DNA from: Nitrospirota bacterium
GTDB taxonomy: Bacteria; Nitrospirota; Thermodesulfovibrionia; Thermodesulfovibrionales; UBA6898
Direction: 5' to 3'
Assembly: GCA_004321925.1 (NCBI GenBank)
Contig: SCQH01000071.1
Span: 1 to 58,432 of the forward strand
DNA: 58,432 nucleotides
A model generated the notes under the pieces. It was not told where the DNA came from. It did not search any database and saw nothing but the letters and a program-made list of their open reading frames with translations. Below, one piece after another: positions 17,161 through 25,323 of the stretch; within the stretch, counting starts at the first letter, position 1; each line of letters starts with the position of its first letter. Position numbers and translations under genes: made by a program.

Positions 17161-17198
17161 AAAAAAAATGGCTTAGGGATATCCTAAGCCATTTTTTT
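17161..17198. terminator. Bidirectional intrinsic terminator
   Basis: A near-perfect inverted repeat (AAAAATGGCTTAGG with CCTAAGCCATTTTT) with A and T runs on both sides. It ends the lipoprotein gene on the plus strand and lies just beyond the tRNA-Leu 3' end on the minus strand, so it probably serves both. Confidence 0.85.
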
Positions 17199-17200
17199 AT

Positions 17201-17287
17201 TGGTGCCGAAGGGGGGACTCGAACCCCCACAGCGTTTCCACCGCTAGAACCTGAATCTAGTGCGTCTGCCAATTCCGCCACTTCGGC
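17201..17287 (-). tRNA. tRNA-Leu (CAG)
   Basis: 87 bases including an encoded CCA. The acceptor stem GCCGAAG pairs with CTTCGGC, the discriminator is A, and the D-arm begins TGGCGGAATTGG. The anticodon stem CTAGA/TCTAG holds the loop TTCAGGT with anticodon CAG. A long class II variable arm (CGGTGGAAACGCTG region) and T-loop GTTCGAGTC are present. Confidence 0.97.
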
Positions 17288-17363
17288 AATCTGTTAATAA
17301 TAACCTCATAAAAAAATCCTGTCAATGAACAGGATTATTTTATGAAACTCTTTAAGCTTCAGA

Positions 17364-18134
17364 CTACTTTTTATCGACTGCTTCTATGATCTTGTCTGCC
17401 TCAATATACCCGGGGACAAGCCTGCCGTCAGAAAAGATCAGGGCGGGTGTGCCAGAGATGCCGAGCTTTTCAGCAAGCTTCATGTTCTCATCAATGACCT
17501 TGGTCTCGCATTTAGGGTCAGGGATCGCCTTTTTGGCGAATACATCTTCAAGCATTGACAGAGACTTCTCACACATGATCGACTTTGCCTTCCTGGCCGC
17601 ATCCTTATGCATCGGAAGCGGATACAATATTATATAAAAAGCGATATCTTTTCTCTTTTCAAGAACCTTCTTCATCTCCTGATGAAGTTTTCCGCAGTAT
17701 GGTCAGTCGGGGTCGTCAAACACAACGACCTTGTGTTTGGCGTTCTTGTCTCCCATGACCAGGGCATTCTCCAGGGGGAGGGCCGAGAAATCGACCTTGT
17801 TGAGCTTGTCGTAGGTCAGCTGGGTATAGTTGAGCTTGGCCTCGATCCCGATGATGTTGCCTGCGATCAGGTTCTTCTTTGAGTAATCAATATAGACGAC
17901 ACCTTTTTTGGGGCCTGCCTCTATACTGATCTCCCAGAGGCCGCGTACCGGACCGTCCTGGACATTCAGGATCTTTGCATCCGGGATAACCTCCTTCAAT
18001 ACGTCCCTGGCCTGCTCTGCGTTGAGGGTATGGCACTTTGAACAATCCTGCTCACCTTTCGCAAAGGCAAAGACCTCACCGGCACCTGCGGCTACCAGGA
18101 CGATGGTCAGTGCTGATAATAGTAATTTTTTCAT
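17364..18134 (-). CDS. Predicted selenocysteine-containing DsbC/DsbG-like thiol:disulfide isomerase (UGA read as Sec)
   Basis: One continuous frame of 256 residues interrupted only by a UGA at 17703-17705. Upstream is a signal peptide (about 1-23), then CSKCH near residue 31 and a DsbC-N-like region (about 35-125). The frame runs through VVVFDDPD, the UGA, then PYCGKLH, exactly where DsbC proteins read DPDCPYCRKLH. The UGA thus replaces the nucleophilic first Cys, giving U-P-Y-C. Beyond it the thioredoxin fold continues with a second Cys pair (IMCEK and PKCET, as in DsbC) and the cis-Pro loop SGTPALIF. A 7-bp hairpin 15 bases after the UGA fits a bacterial SECIS. The role is periplasmic disulfide repair. 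Conventional calling gives two false genes (17703-18134 and 17364-17675). sel genes are not in the window. Confidence 0.85.
17670..17687 (-). promoter_or_regulatory. Putative bacterial SECIS hairpin
   Basis: On the minus strand, CTTCATC pairs perfectly with GATGAAG around the four-base loop AGGA. The stem begins 15 bases after the UGA at 17703-17705. Bacterial SECIS elements are short hairpins just downstream of the UGA with a G in the first positions of the apical loop; E. coli fdhF has an AGG-starting loop, as here. It lies wholly within coding sequence, as expected for SelB-dependent recoding. Confidence 0.75.
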
Positions 18135-18212
18135 ACCGGAATTTTACCACTACCCCGACGGCAAAGTAAAGAATTTTTGGCCCTTCCCCGGGTTCTTAAT
18201 TAAATTTCAGCA

Positions 18213-18242
18213 TTGAATCCTATTTCTCTCATCTGATATAAT
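18213..18242 (+). promoter_or_regulatory. Sigma-70 promoter for the HesA/ThiF-like gene
   Basis: TTGAAT and TATAAT separated by 18 bases, with an extended TGA just before the -10, 31 bases upstream of the ATG at 18274. Confidence 0.65.
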
Positions 18243-18273
18243 TCATTCACTTTTAGCGCCAAAGGATAAAGAC

Positions 18274-19011
18274 ATGGAATTTTCGCAGGAAGAGCTCAGC
18301 AGATATAACCGTCAGATGATGATGGACGGGTGGGGCGAGGAAACCCAGAAGAAGATCAAGGCCTCAACGGTCTTCATTGCGGGAGCCGGCGGCCTCGGGT
18401 CCCCGGTCTCAATCTACCTCGCCGTTGCAGGCGTCGGCAGGATCAGGATATGTGATTTCGATTCCCCTGACTGGTCGAACCTGAACCGCCAGATACTGCA
18501 TAACCACAACCGTATCGGCACGAACAAGGCGGTCTCTGCAAAACAGACGCTTTCGGAGCTGAACCCCCATATCGAGATCGAAGCCTTCACCGACAAGATC
18601 GTTGCTGAAAATGTCGATGAACTGGTCGGCAACGCCGACCTTATCCTCGACTGTATGGATAATTTCCCGACCCGCTACCTCCTCAATGAATCAGCCATCA
18701 GAAAAAATATCCCGTTAGTGCATGGAAGCATCTGGGGGCTGGACGGTCGGATCACCTTCATCAAATCACCCGAGACACCCTGCCTCAGGTGTTATTTCCC
18801 TGAATCACCGCCTAAAGAGGTCTTTCCGGTCCTTGGCGCGACACCGGGTGTTATCGGTACGCTTCAGGCAATGGAGGCCTTAAAATATCTTTCGGGCATT
18901 GGAAAGCCGCTCAAGGGCAAACTGCTTGTCTGGTCAGGGAACGATATGAGCTTCAAGACATTCAGGGGATTCAAAGACCCCGACTGTCCAACCTGCGGAA
19001 CAAGATCCTAG
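18274..19011 (+). CDS. HesA/MoeB/ThiF-family adenylyltransferase
   Basis: 245 residues of the E1-like superfamily, which adenylates the C-terminus of ubiquitin-like sulfur carriers. Seen: nucleotide motif GAGGLGSP near residue 37, RQILHN, DCMDNFPTRYLLN, and two CxxC pairs (CLRC and CPTC) that bind zinc. The MoeB/ThiF catalytic Cys region (usually C-x-x-A-G-V) reads PVLGATPGV here, so the classic acceptor Cys is absent, as in a HesA-like subgroup. No sulfur carrier protein is adjacent. AAGGA upstream of the ATG supports the start. Confidence 0.85.
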   Translation: MEFSQEELSRYNRQMMMDGWGEETQKKIKASTVFIAGAGGLGSPVSIYLAVAGVGRIRICDFDSPDWSNLNRQILHNHNRIGTNKAVSAKQTLSELNPHIEIEAFTDKIVAENVDELVGNADLILDCMDNFPTRYLLNESAIRKNIPLVHGSIWGLDGRITFIKSPETPCLRCYFPESPPKEVFPVLGATPGVIGTLQAMEALKYLSGIGKPLKGKLLVWSGNDMSFKTFRGFKDPDCPTCGTRS

Positions 19012-19104
19012 CCGGGTCCCCTGCTGAGATTCTGTCTGCCTTGCCCGTGTTTCTCCCGGCCCTTGGAGGTCGTCTGTTTTTTCTTATTCAGGAGAGGTGA
19101 AAAA

Positions 19105-19180
19105 TGGTGGGCAGTCGCAGAATCGAACTGCGGACACGAGGCTTTTCAGGCCTCTGCTCTACCGACTGAGCTAACTGCCC
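19105..19180 (-). tRNA. tRNA-Phe (GAA)
   Basis: 76 bases with encoded CCA. Acceptor stem GGGCAGT pairs with ACTGCCC, discriminator A; D-arm TAGCTCAGTCGGTAGAGCA; anticodon stem GAGGC/GCCTC with loop CTGAAAA (anticodon GAA); T-arm GCAGTTCGATTCTGC. Confidence 0.97.
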
Positions 19181-19222
19181 ACGGGTATTAATGATAACTA
19201 TTACTTTTTTGATTGTCAACTT

Positions 19223-20773
19223 ATGATGAACCATCTCAAACAGGCAGCCATAGAATATGCGCCCGCACTCGCCTCCGGTGTTCTGCTGGTGCTGTCCTTC
19301 CCCGGTTTTGATTATTACCCCCTTGCCTGGATAGCCCTCCTCCCCCTGCTTTTCTCCCTCCGCGAGAAGACGCCGAAGGAGGCCTTCCGGCTAGGCTATG
19401 TTTTCGGCATAGTCTATTTTTTCGGCACCCTCTACTGGGTATACCACTCGATAACTGTCTTTGGCGGCATTCCCCTTGCGGCGAGTTTCGGTGTCGTCCT
19501 GATGTTATGCCTTTACCTGGGTCTGTACCCGGCGCTCTTTTCCTGGCTCTTCGCCCTGATCATGAAAAAGACAAAACTGCCTGCCCTGCTGATCGTCCCC
19601 GTTATATGGGTCGTGCTGGAGTTTATCAGGTCATACCTGCTGACGGGGTTCCCGTGGGCGAGCATAGGGTATAGCCAGTATCTCTTCCTGCCCATGATAC
19701 AGATCGCCGACGTGACCGGCATTTACGGTATATCCTTCCTGGTCATGTCGGTCAACGGGGCTTTGTTCGACATCGCGCTTGTCAGGAGGAAGCTGCGGGA
19801 CATCCCTCTGTACCCGCTTATTTACTCGGCGACCGGATTCATAGCACTTGCAGCCGTGCTGCTCATCTCTCTTGGTTACGGTGCATGGCGGCTGACCCAG
19901 AGCAGAGAGCAGGGAGCCGTCCGGGTCAGTATCATCCAGGGCAGCATACCACAGGACAAAAAGTGGGAACCGGCCTTCCAGGAGGAGGTCCTTGCCATCT
20001 ACCGCGACCTTTCACAGAAGGCTGCGGCCGCCTCGTCACCCCAGCTTATCGTCTGGCCGGAGACCTCGGTCCCTTTTTTCTTCGACTATGATACAGCCAA
20101 TACTGAACGGCTTCTGAAGATGCAGAAGGAGCTTGGCGCGTATCTGCTGTTTGGCAGTGTCCTGGTCAGAGAGAGGACAAAAGAGCATACCCTCCTGACC
20201 AACAGCGCGCTCCTGCTGGACAGGGAGGGCAAGCCGGTCTATAAATATGACAAGATCCACCTGGTCCCCTTCGGGGAATATGTCCCGCTGAAGAAGGTCC
20301 TCTTTTTCGTCGATAAGGTCGTCACCGGCATCGGCGACTATGTCCCCGGGGATTCATATCTGAAGGCAGGCGCTGACTTCGGGAGCTTCGGCACCATGAT
20401 CTGTTATGAGATCATCTTCCCGGGACTGGTCAGAAAGTTCTATACGCAGGGCGGGGACTTTATCGTCACGATCACGAACGATGCCTGGTTCGGCAGGACG
20501 GCAGGGCCCTATCAGCATTTCAGCATGGCCGTATTCCGGGCCATAGAGAACCGCAAACCGGTTGTCCGTGCCGCAAACACCGGTATATCAGGCTTTATCG
20601 ACAGCAGCGGCAGGATCACGGCCAGGACCTCGCTCTTTACACGGGAGTTCCTGTCCGGCGAGATAAAACCGGACAAGACCCTGACCTTTTATACGAAATA
20701 TGGAGATCTTTTTTCGTATGCATGTATTATAACGTTCATTGCTTTATTGCTGAATATTCGAATATGGAGGTAG
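19223..20773 (+). CDS. lnt: Apolipoprotein N-acyltransferase
   Basis: 516 residues. Six or more N-terminal membrane segments (about 1-215) are followed by a periplasmic nitrilase domain (about 230-490) and a final helix. The catalytic triad Glu-Lys-Cys is visible as WPETSVPF, YDKIHLVPFGEY and MICYEIIFP. It N-acylates the amino-terminal Cys of lipoproteins, consistent with the many lipobox proteins in this window. It ends seven bases before prfB. Confidence 0.95.
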   Translation: MMNHLKQAAIEYAPALASGVLLVLSFPGFDYYPLAWIALLPLLFSLREKTPKEAFRLGYVFGIVYFFGTLYWVYHSITVFGGIPLAASFGVVLMLCLYLGLYPALFSWLFALIMKKTKLPALLIVPVIWVVLEFIRSYLLTGFPWASIGYSQYLFLPMIQIADVTGIYGISFLVMSVNGALFDIALVRRKLRDIPLYPLIYSATGFIALAAVLLISLGYGAWRLTQSREQGAVRVSIIQGSIPQDKKWEPAFQEEVLAIYRDLSQKAAAASSPQLIVWPETSVPFFFDYDTANTERLLKMQKELGAYLLFGSVLVRERTKEHTLLTNSALLLDREGKPVYKYDKIHLVPFGEYVPLKKVLFFVDKVVTGIGDYVPGDSYLKAGADFGSFGTMICYEIIFPGLVRKFYTQGGDFIVTITNDAWFGRTAGPYQHFSMAVFRAIENRKPVVRAANTGISGFIDSSGRITARTSLFTREFLSGEIKPDKTLTFYTKYGDLFSYACIITFIALLLNIRIWR

Positions 20774-20780
20774 ATCAGTT

Positions 20781-21900
20781 ATGGTGATGCAGGAAGAATT
20801 GAAGGAAACCCTTGCCCAGATGAGGGCAAAGACCGAGGCCTTAAGAGGTTATCTTTGATGTCTCCAGAAAAAAAGAGGCCATCGAGAAGATAAGTCAGGA
20901 CCTTACCCAAGAGGAGGTCTGGTCTTCACCCGAAAGGTCGAAGGTCCTCCTGAAGGCAAAGGCACGGCTCGAAAGCTCCGTAAACCGCTTCGAAGAGCTC
21001 GAAAACAGGCTGCTCTACGCCGAAGAGTCGATCGGCATCCTCGATGAGGAAGGGGGAGAGGTTTTCATTAAGGAGTTCAAGGCCGACCTGGCGGCGCTGA
21101 AGCAGGACCTTGAGGCTCTTGAACTTGAGAACCTTCTGTCGGGCGAGCTCGACCGGAACAACGCTATCCTCACCATCCATCCCGGGGCAGGCGGCACTGA
21201 AAGCCAGGACTGGGCCCAGATGCTGATGCGGATGTACCTGCGCTGGGCAGAGCTCCATGGATATAATGCACAGGCGATCGATCTGCAGCCCGGGGACGAG
21301 GCAGGGATCAAGGGGGCGACCATAACCTTCAGCGGCGACTATGCCTATGGGTATCTCATGGCAGAGGCCGGCGTGCACCGGCTTGTCAGGATATCGCCGT
21401 ATGACGCCAATAAGAGACGGCATACTTCTTTTGCCGCTGTTATCGTCTATCCCGAGATCGAAGAGGACATACCGATCGAGGTCAGGGAAGAAGACCTCAA
21501 GATCGATACCTACAGGGCCTCGGGGGCCGGCGGGCAGCATGTCAACAAGACCTCGTCGGCGGTCAGGATCACCCATATGCCGACCGGGATCATCGTGGCC
21601 TGCCAGAACGAGCGCTCTCAGCACAAGAACAAGGCCATCTGCATGAAGGTCCTGAAGGCACGCCTGTACGATCTTGAGCTCAAGGCGAAGGAAAAGAAGA
21701 TGGACGACCTCGCCGGGGACAAAAAGGGCATTGCCTGGGGCAGCCAGATCAGGTCGTATGTGCTGCAGCCCTACCGGCTGGTCAAGGACCACCGCACCGG
21801 CCTTGAGGTCGGGGATGTCGATTCGGTCCTCAACGGGAATATAGACGTATTCATAAAGGAATATCTTATGTTCAAAACAACAAAACAGGGGGAGGCCTGA
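20781..21900 (+). CDS. prfB: Peptide chain release factor 2 with +1 programmed frameshift
   Basis: Two frames join: 20781-20855 (25 codons) ends at CTT followed by UGA at 20856-20858; slipping one base forward gives the frame 20857-21900. This is the classical RF2 autoregulation site: the shift follows codon 25, with a Shine-Dalgarno-like AAGAGG just upstream and the slippery CTT-T. RF2 recognises UGA, so low RF2 promotes the shift. The product is about 373 residues. The GGQ motif is in SGAGGQHVNKT, and the sequence around SPYDANKRRHTS is characteristic. GGAGG lies upstream of the ATG at 20781. The next gene, trpD, overlaps its stop by one base. Confidence 0.95.
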
Positions 21901-22910
21901 TGATCAAGGAAGCGATCAATCTCATCGTAAGCGGCATTGGTCTTTCAGAAAGCGAAATGGCGGAATGCATGAAGGAGATCATGGAGGGCAGGGCCACCGA
22001 CGCACAGATCGCTTCGCTGCTGACCGGCCTGCGCATGAAGGGCGAAACAGTCGAGGAGATCACCGGCGCTGCGCGGGTCATGCGGGACAAGGCAGCCAGG
22101 ATCAAGGCCCCGGAAGGCGTGCTCGACACCTGCGGCACCGGCGGCGACACCTCGCATACGTTTAATATCTCTACCACCACCGCCATTGTTGTTGCCGCTG
22201 CCGGCATACCGGTCGCAAAGCATGGCAACCGGGCAGTATCAAGCAAATCAGGCAGCGCGGATGTGCTTGAGGCCCTCGGGGTAAAGATCGACCTTGCCCC
22301 GGAGAAGGTCGAGGAATGCTTATTTCAGACCGGCTTCGGCTTTCTCTTCGCCCCGCTCTTTCATCCCGCGATGAAATTTGCGATCGGCCCGAGGCGCGAG
22401 CTCGGCATCAGGACCATATTCAATATCCTCGGCCCCATAACGAACCCTGCGGGCGCCTCACGCCAGGTCCTTGGCGTCTTTGCCGGTAAGCTCACCGAAA
22501 CCCTCGCAACGGTCCTGGGGAACCTTGGCGCGGTCGATGCGATGGTGGTGCATGGAGATGACGGCCTCGATGAGATAACGATCTCCTCAGGCACAAAGGC
22601 CTCCCGTTTCATCAACGGCAGGGTAGAGAGCATGTATATCTCGCCTGAGGACTTCGGCATCAAACGCGGGACCATGCAGGACATGGTCGGCGGGGACAAA
22701 GACGAAAATGCAGGTCTGACCATCAAAATACTGCGGGGCGAAAAAGGCCCCAAACGGGACGTCGTCCTGATGAACTCCGCCGCCGCCATCATGGTCTCCG
22801 GCATCGCAGCGGACCTGGTCTCTGCGTGTGAGCTTGCGGCTGAGGCGATCGATTCCGGCAAGGCGATGAAAAAACTGGAGGAGATCAGGAAGGTTTCAAA
22901 TTCATTGTAA
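21900..22910 (+). CDS. trpD: Anthranilate phosphoribosyltransferase
   Basis: 336 residues, full length. The phosphoribosyl-pyrophosphate motif is DTCGTGGDTSHTFNIST near residue 78; KHGNRAVSSKSGSADVLEALG and GPRRELGIRTIFNILGPITNP follow, all diagnostic. It transfers phosphoribose from PRPP to anthranilate, the second step of tryptophan synthesis. Its ATG overlaps the prfB stop (TGATG), so translation is coupled. No other trp gene is in the window. Confidence 0.97.
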   Translation: MIKEAINLIVSGIGLSESEMAECMKEIMEGRATDAQIASLLTGLRMKGETVEEITGAARVMRDKAARIKAPEGVLDTCGTGGDTSHTFNISTTTAIVVAAAGIPVAKHGNRAVSSKSGSADVLEALGVKIDLAPEKVEECLFQTGFGFLFAPLFHPAMKFAIGPRRELGIRTIFNILGPITNPAGASRQVLGVFAGKLTETLATVLGNLGAVDAMVVHGDDGLDEITISSGTKASRFINGRVESMYISPEDFGIKRGTMQDMVGGDKDENAGLTIKILRGEKGPKRDVVLMNSAAAIMVSGIAADLVSACELAAEAIDSGKAMKKLEEIRKVSNSL

Positions 22911-22923
22911 AACAGATATGTCG

Positions 22924-23631
22924 CTATTCTGAGAGCCGGTCGGGTCCTTCCACCTCCACCCTGTTATTGAAATCCCTCCATTTGTTCTTCAGAACTTCTT
23001 CTCTGTCCTGCGGCGACAGATATTCCGTCACATTTACCAAAGGGGTGAAAGGAAGAAGTGCTACACCGGACGAACTCATGAGCCCGCTATCGCTATGGAG
23101 ATTGCTTAATATGAAGGCATGGAAGAATTCATGAAGAAACACCTTGCAGTCACCTGGTTTAACCACTATATACCTGCGGTAGGTATCATCTATGTACGCC
23201 AGAGTGACCGGCAGCGGTAAAAGACTGATATAGGCAAGTGCATCTCCGGCAGAGTACGAAGCAGGATTGACCGCAATATCCCAGTCCGTATGATCCCGGA
23301 GTATTTTATGTATTTCTGTAAGACGTTCCTCCCGGTGATTGACCGGGGGAAGGTTTGCCTGCACGAACAGGGAAGGGTAAAGTTCGATCCCCACCTGTTC
23401 TGAGCTATATGCTCCGCATCTTTGTATCCAGTTGCCGATGTATTCCCTGTCAGGCTTATCTTCGGTGACTATCGCCACACGCAGGGTCCTTATGGGTTGA
23501 TTTTCAGCCATGAATTCAGGATCATGTATCCGGGATTTAACAGTTTCTCCGACACAGCCGGAAACTATGCAGAATGCAAGAAGGACTGTTGTCAGTAAGC
23601 GGAAACTTTTGATGATGTCAGCAGTAGCCAC
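22924..23631 (-). CDS. Putative zinc-protease-like lipoprotein
   Basis: 235 residues. The signal peptide ends in VSGC (Cys near residue 26), a lipobox. Near residue 166 lies HEFFHAFILSNLHSDSGLM: an HExxH zinc motif, a further His eight residues after the second, and a Met shortly after, which recalls the metzincin layout although the spacing is not canonical. Family not recognised. It starts eight bases after the stop of the upstream minus-strand membrane protein gene, so the two are probably one operon. Confidence 0.65.
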   Translation of the reverse strand: MATADIIKSFRLLTTVLLAFCIVSGCVGETVKSRIHDPEFMAENQPIRTLRVAIVTEDKPDREYIGNWIQRCGAYSSEQVGIELYPSLFVQANLPPVNHREERLTEIHKILRDHTDWDIAVNPASYSAGDALAYISLLPLPVTLAYIDDTYRRYIVVKPGDCKVFLHEFFHAFILSNLHSDSGLMSSSGVALLPFTPLVNVTEYLSPQDREEVLKNKWRDFNNRVEVEGPDRLSE

Positions 23632-23638
23632 CTCAGCT

Positions 23639-24040
23639 TCAGGCGATCCCTTTCATTCGCATCATCCCCGCGACAGCTCCCCCGATGAAAGCGACCAGCC
23701 AGCAGCTGTAGATTGTTATGCTGACGCGGTGGAAGACCAGATTGGCGGCTTCAGCCCGGTTTGTGCTGGATGCGATCAGGGCCAGAAGGAAATGGAATGC
23801 CATCCCGGACAGGGAAGCGATCCCGGTTATACTGTGCCACAGGGGCGGTCTGCCGTAAGCATTTGAGATCAGGTTCATCTGGTACGATCCCAGAAAGTCA
23901 CAGATCAGGCCTGCCCCGAAAATGATCAGGTGCTTGCGGTGAAGCCCCTGGCGGCGGCCGCTGAAAACCGCCCACGTATAAAATATCAACGCCAGCATCA
24001 TCCATATGACCGCTTGTATCAGCATGAGGTTATTGTCCAT
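23639..24040 (-). CDS. Small four-helix membrane protein
   Basis: 133 residues with four membrane segments (about 5-26, 36-58, 70-92 and 103-127) and two charged loops (SGRRQGLHRKH and SSTNRAEAAN). It resembles the HsmA/TIGR03987-type small membrane proteins in length and layout, but I cannot confirm this by eye. It is the upstream partner of the HEFFH lipoprotein gene. Confidence 0.6.
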   Translation of the reverse strand: MDNNLMLIQAVIWMMLALIFYTWAVFSGRRQGLHRKHLIIFGAGLICDFLGSYQMNLISNAYGRPPLWHSITGIASLSGMAFHFLLALIASSTNRAEAANLVFHRVSITIYSCWLVAFIGGAVAGMMRMKGIA

Positions 24041-24135
24041 ATTCTACCTGATACTACGATACGAAGTTCGTGGCATTCTCTCACTCGCTTCTGAAGCAGC
24101 TGTTGAACCCCGGAGCCGTTCTTCACGGCTGGCTT

Positions 24136-24280
24136 TCACCGGTAACCCTCATCATGAGGCCCAATGTCGATCAGGAGTATTTCCTTTTCAGTGATCATAA
24201 CGGTCATCGTGATCCGGTAACTGCCGGTAATACCTACTGCACCAAGCTGCTCGTGAACAGATAGAAGGGTGATCGAGTGA
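24136..24280 (-). pseudogene. Possible remnant following the F420-type oxidoreductase gene
   Basis: In the 242-base gap between genes, the frame of the upstream oxidoreductase stays open for about 47 codons after its TGA and ends TEKEILLIDIGPHDEGYR. This ending resembles the last strand of RelE/ParE-type toxins (LLDIGHRDEVYR-like). No start codon or upstream toxin sequence is convincing, so at most it is a decayed toxin end. Nothing else is seen in the gap. Confidence 0.25.
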
Positions 24281-24282
24281 TC

Positions 24283-24915
24283 TCAGCGGTGAATCAGGTT
24301 GAGGGCGATGTTTGTTCCCATGCCCTGGCCATAGCCAAGCTGGATCATCAGCATTGCCAGAGGTTCAATGTAGCGGGCGTTCTTGAGGGGGCCTGCATCG
24401 GTCGGTTCGAAGCCGGTCTCCATGATCAGCTCAGAAACGATCTTTTTTGCCTCGGCATCGTCACCGCAGAAAAACATGGTCGGCCTGCGGGAGCCGAAGA
24501 GCCTGGATTCGGAGTTGTAGACCTCGGCAAAGGCGCTGTTAAAGGCCTTCACGACCTTTGCGCCGGGCGCCATTTTCGCAATCTCTTCAGCGGCGGAGGT
24601 ATCATGGCCAATCGCAAGCTCAGAGAAGTCCGGAGTCAGGGGATTCGTGCAGTCTATCAGGACCTTGCCCTGCAGAGAGCCTGCAGCCTTTAAGGCCTCA
24701 GGAACCTTTCCCCACGGCACCGACAGAAGAAGCACCTCGCTCTGCTGGACTGCTTCGGCTGGCGAGCCTGTGCCGGAATTTTCAGCGGCGCCTGCTAAAG
24801 CCATCAGTTTCTCCTGGTTTCTCGAGAAGCTGAAGATGACCTTATGCCCTTTTTTGACCCATATCTTCCCCAGCCCGCCGCCGACATTCCCCGCTCCAAT
24901 AATCCCAATGTTCAC
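24283..24915 (-). CDS. NADPH-dependent F420 reductase-like oxidoreductase
   Basis: 210 residues with an N-terminal Rossmann fold: IGIIGAGNVGGGLGKIW is the dinucleotide motif, and SFSRN, at the end of the second strand, suits NADP. The IDCTNPLTPDF, VVKAFNS and DAGPLKNARYIEPLAML stretches match the F420H2:NADP oxidoreductase/NPD family. Many members in F420-free bacteria have unknown substrates. The gene appears monocistronic. Confidence 0.8.
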   Translation of the reverse strand: MNIGIIGAGNVGGGLGKIWVKKGHKVIFSFSRNQEKLMALAGAAENSGTGSPAEAVQQSEVLLLSVPWGKVPEALKAAGSLQGKVLIDCTNPLTPDFSELAIGHDTSAAEEIAKMAPGAKVVKAFNSAFAEVYNSESRLFGSRRPTMFFCGDDAEAKKIVSELIMETGFEPTDAGPLKNARYIEPLAMLMIQLGYGQGMGTNIALNLIHR

Positions 24916-25012
24916 TATAGTTCTCCCGGCCCTCTTCGTTCCATTAAGCTATTTCTATACTAAATCGTAACAGTCAAAACGGCTTATGTCAATGGCTCTG
25001 GGCTGCAATGCC

Positions 25013-25321
25013 TCACCCGCGCTTTGCCTGTAATTTGATAACAAGTGTCGCATCCAGGGCATGAGCAATCTTGCTCAGCGTCTCGACTGATGCCTTCTTA
25101 AAGCCGGACCGTTCAAGCCTCGAAATGGCACTCTGCTTGGTGCCAATGCGTTTTGCAAGCTCTGCTTGAGTAATCCCGGCCTTTTCGCGGGCCTTGATCA
25201 TACTTTCCATCAGTGCAAACTCTGCATCGAGGTCATGCCATGCCTTCTTGAAAGCAGCATCTTTCATCTGCTCGTTAATATGTTCATCGATCGTTCTTCC
25301 GCGCTTATAGGCAGTTCTCAT
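25013..25321 (-). CDS. XRE-family antitoxin (HigA-like)
   Basis: 102 residues. A helix-turn-helix of the XRE type occupies about 45-100 (AGITQAELAKRIGTKQSAISRLERSG); the N-terminal half is charged and could bind the toxin. It starts two bases after the toxin stop, in the toxin-first order typical of higBA, and probably represses the operon. Its own ATG is preceded by AAAGGAGC. Confidence 0.85.
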   Translation of the reverse strand: MRTAYKRGRTIDEHINEQMKDAAFKKAWHDLDAEFALMESMIKAREKAGITQAELAKRIGTKQSAISRLERSGFKKASVETLSKIAHALDATLVIKLQAKRG

Positions 25322-25323
25322 TA

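Noticed and set aside
17364-17675. Two separate short proteins (103 and 143 residues) in place of the DsbC-like gene
   Set aside because: They share one frame, lie on either side of the active-site UGA, and together make one complete DsbC-like protein; the second would lack signal and active site.
20926-21792. 288-codon open frame on the minus strand
   Set aside because: It is the shadow of the RF2 coding frame, which is established by GGQ and the frameshift.
24136-24282. TGA of the F420-type oxidoreductase as another Sec codon with readthrough
   Set aside because: The protein family ends at about this point, no Cys is expected there, and no SECIS-like hairpin follows closely.
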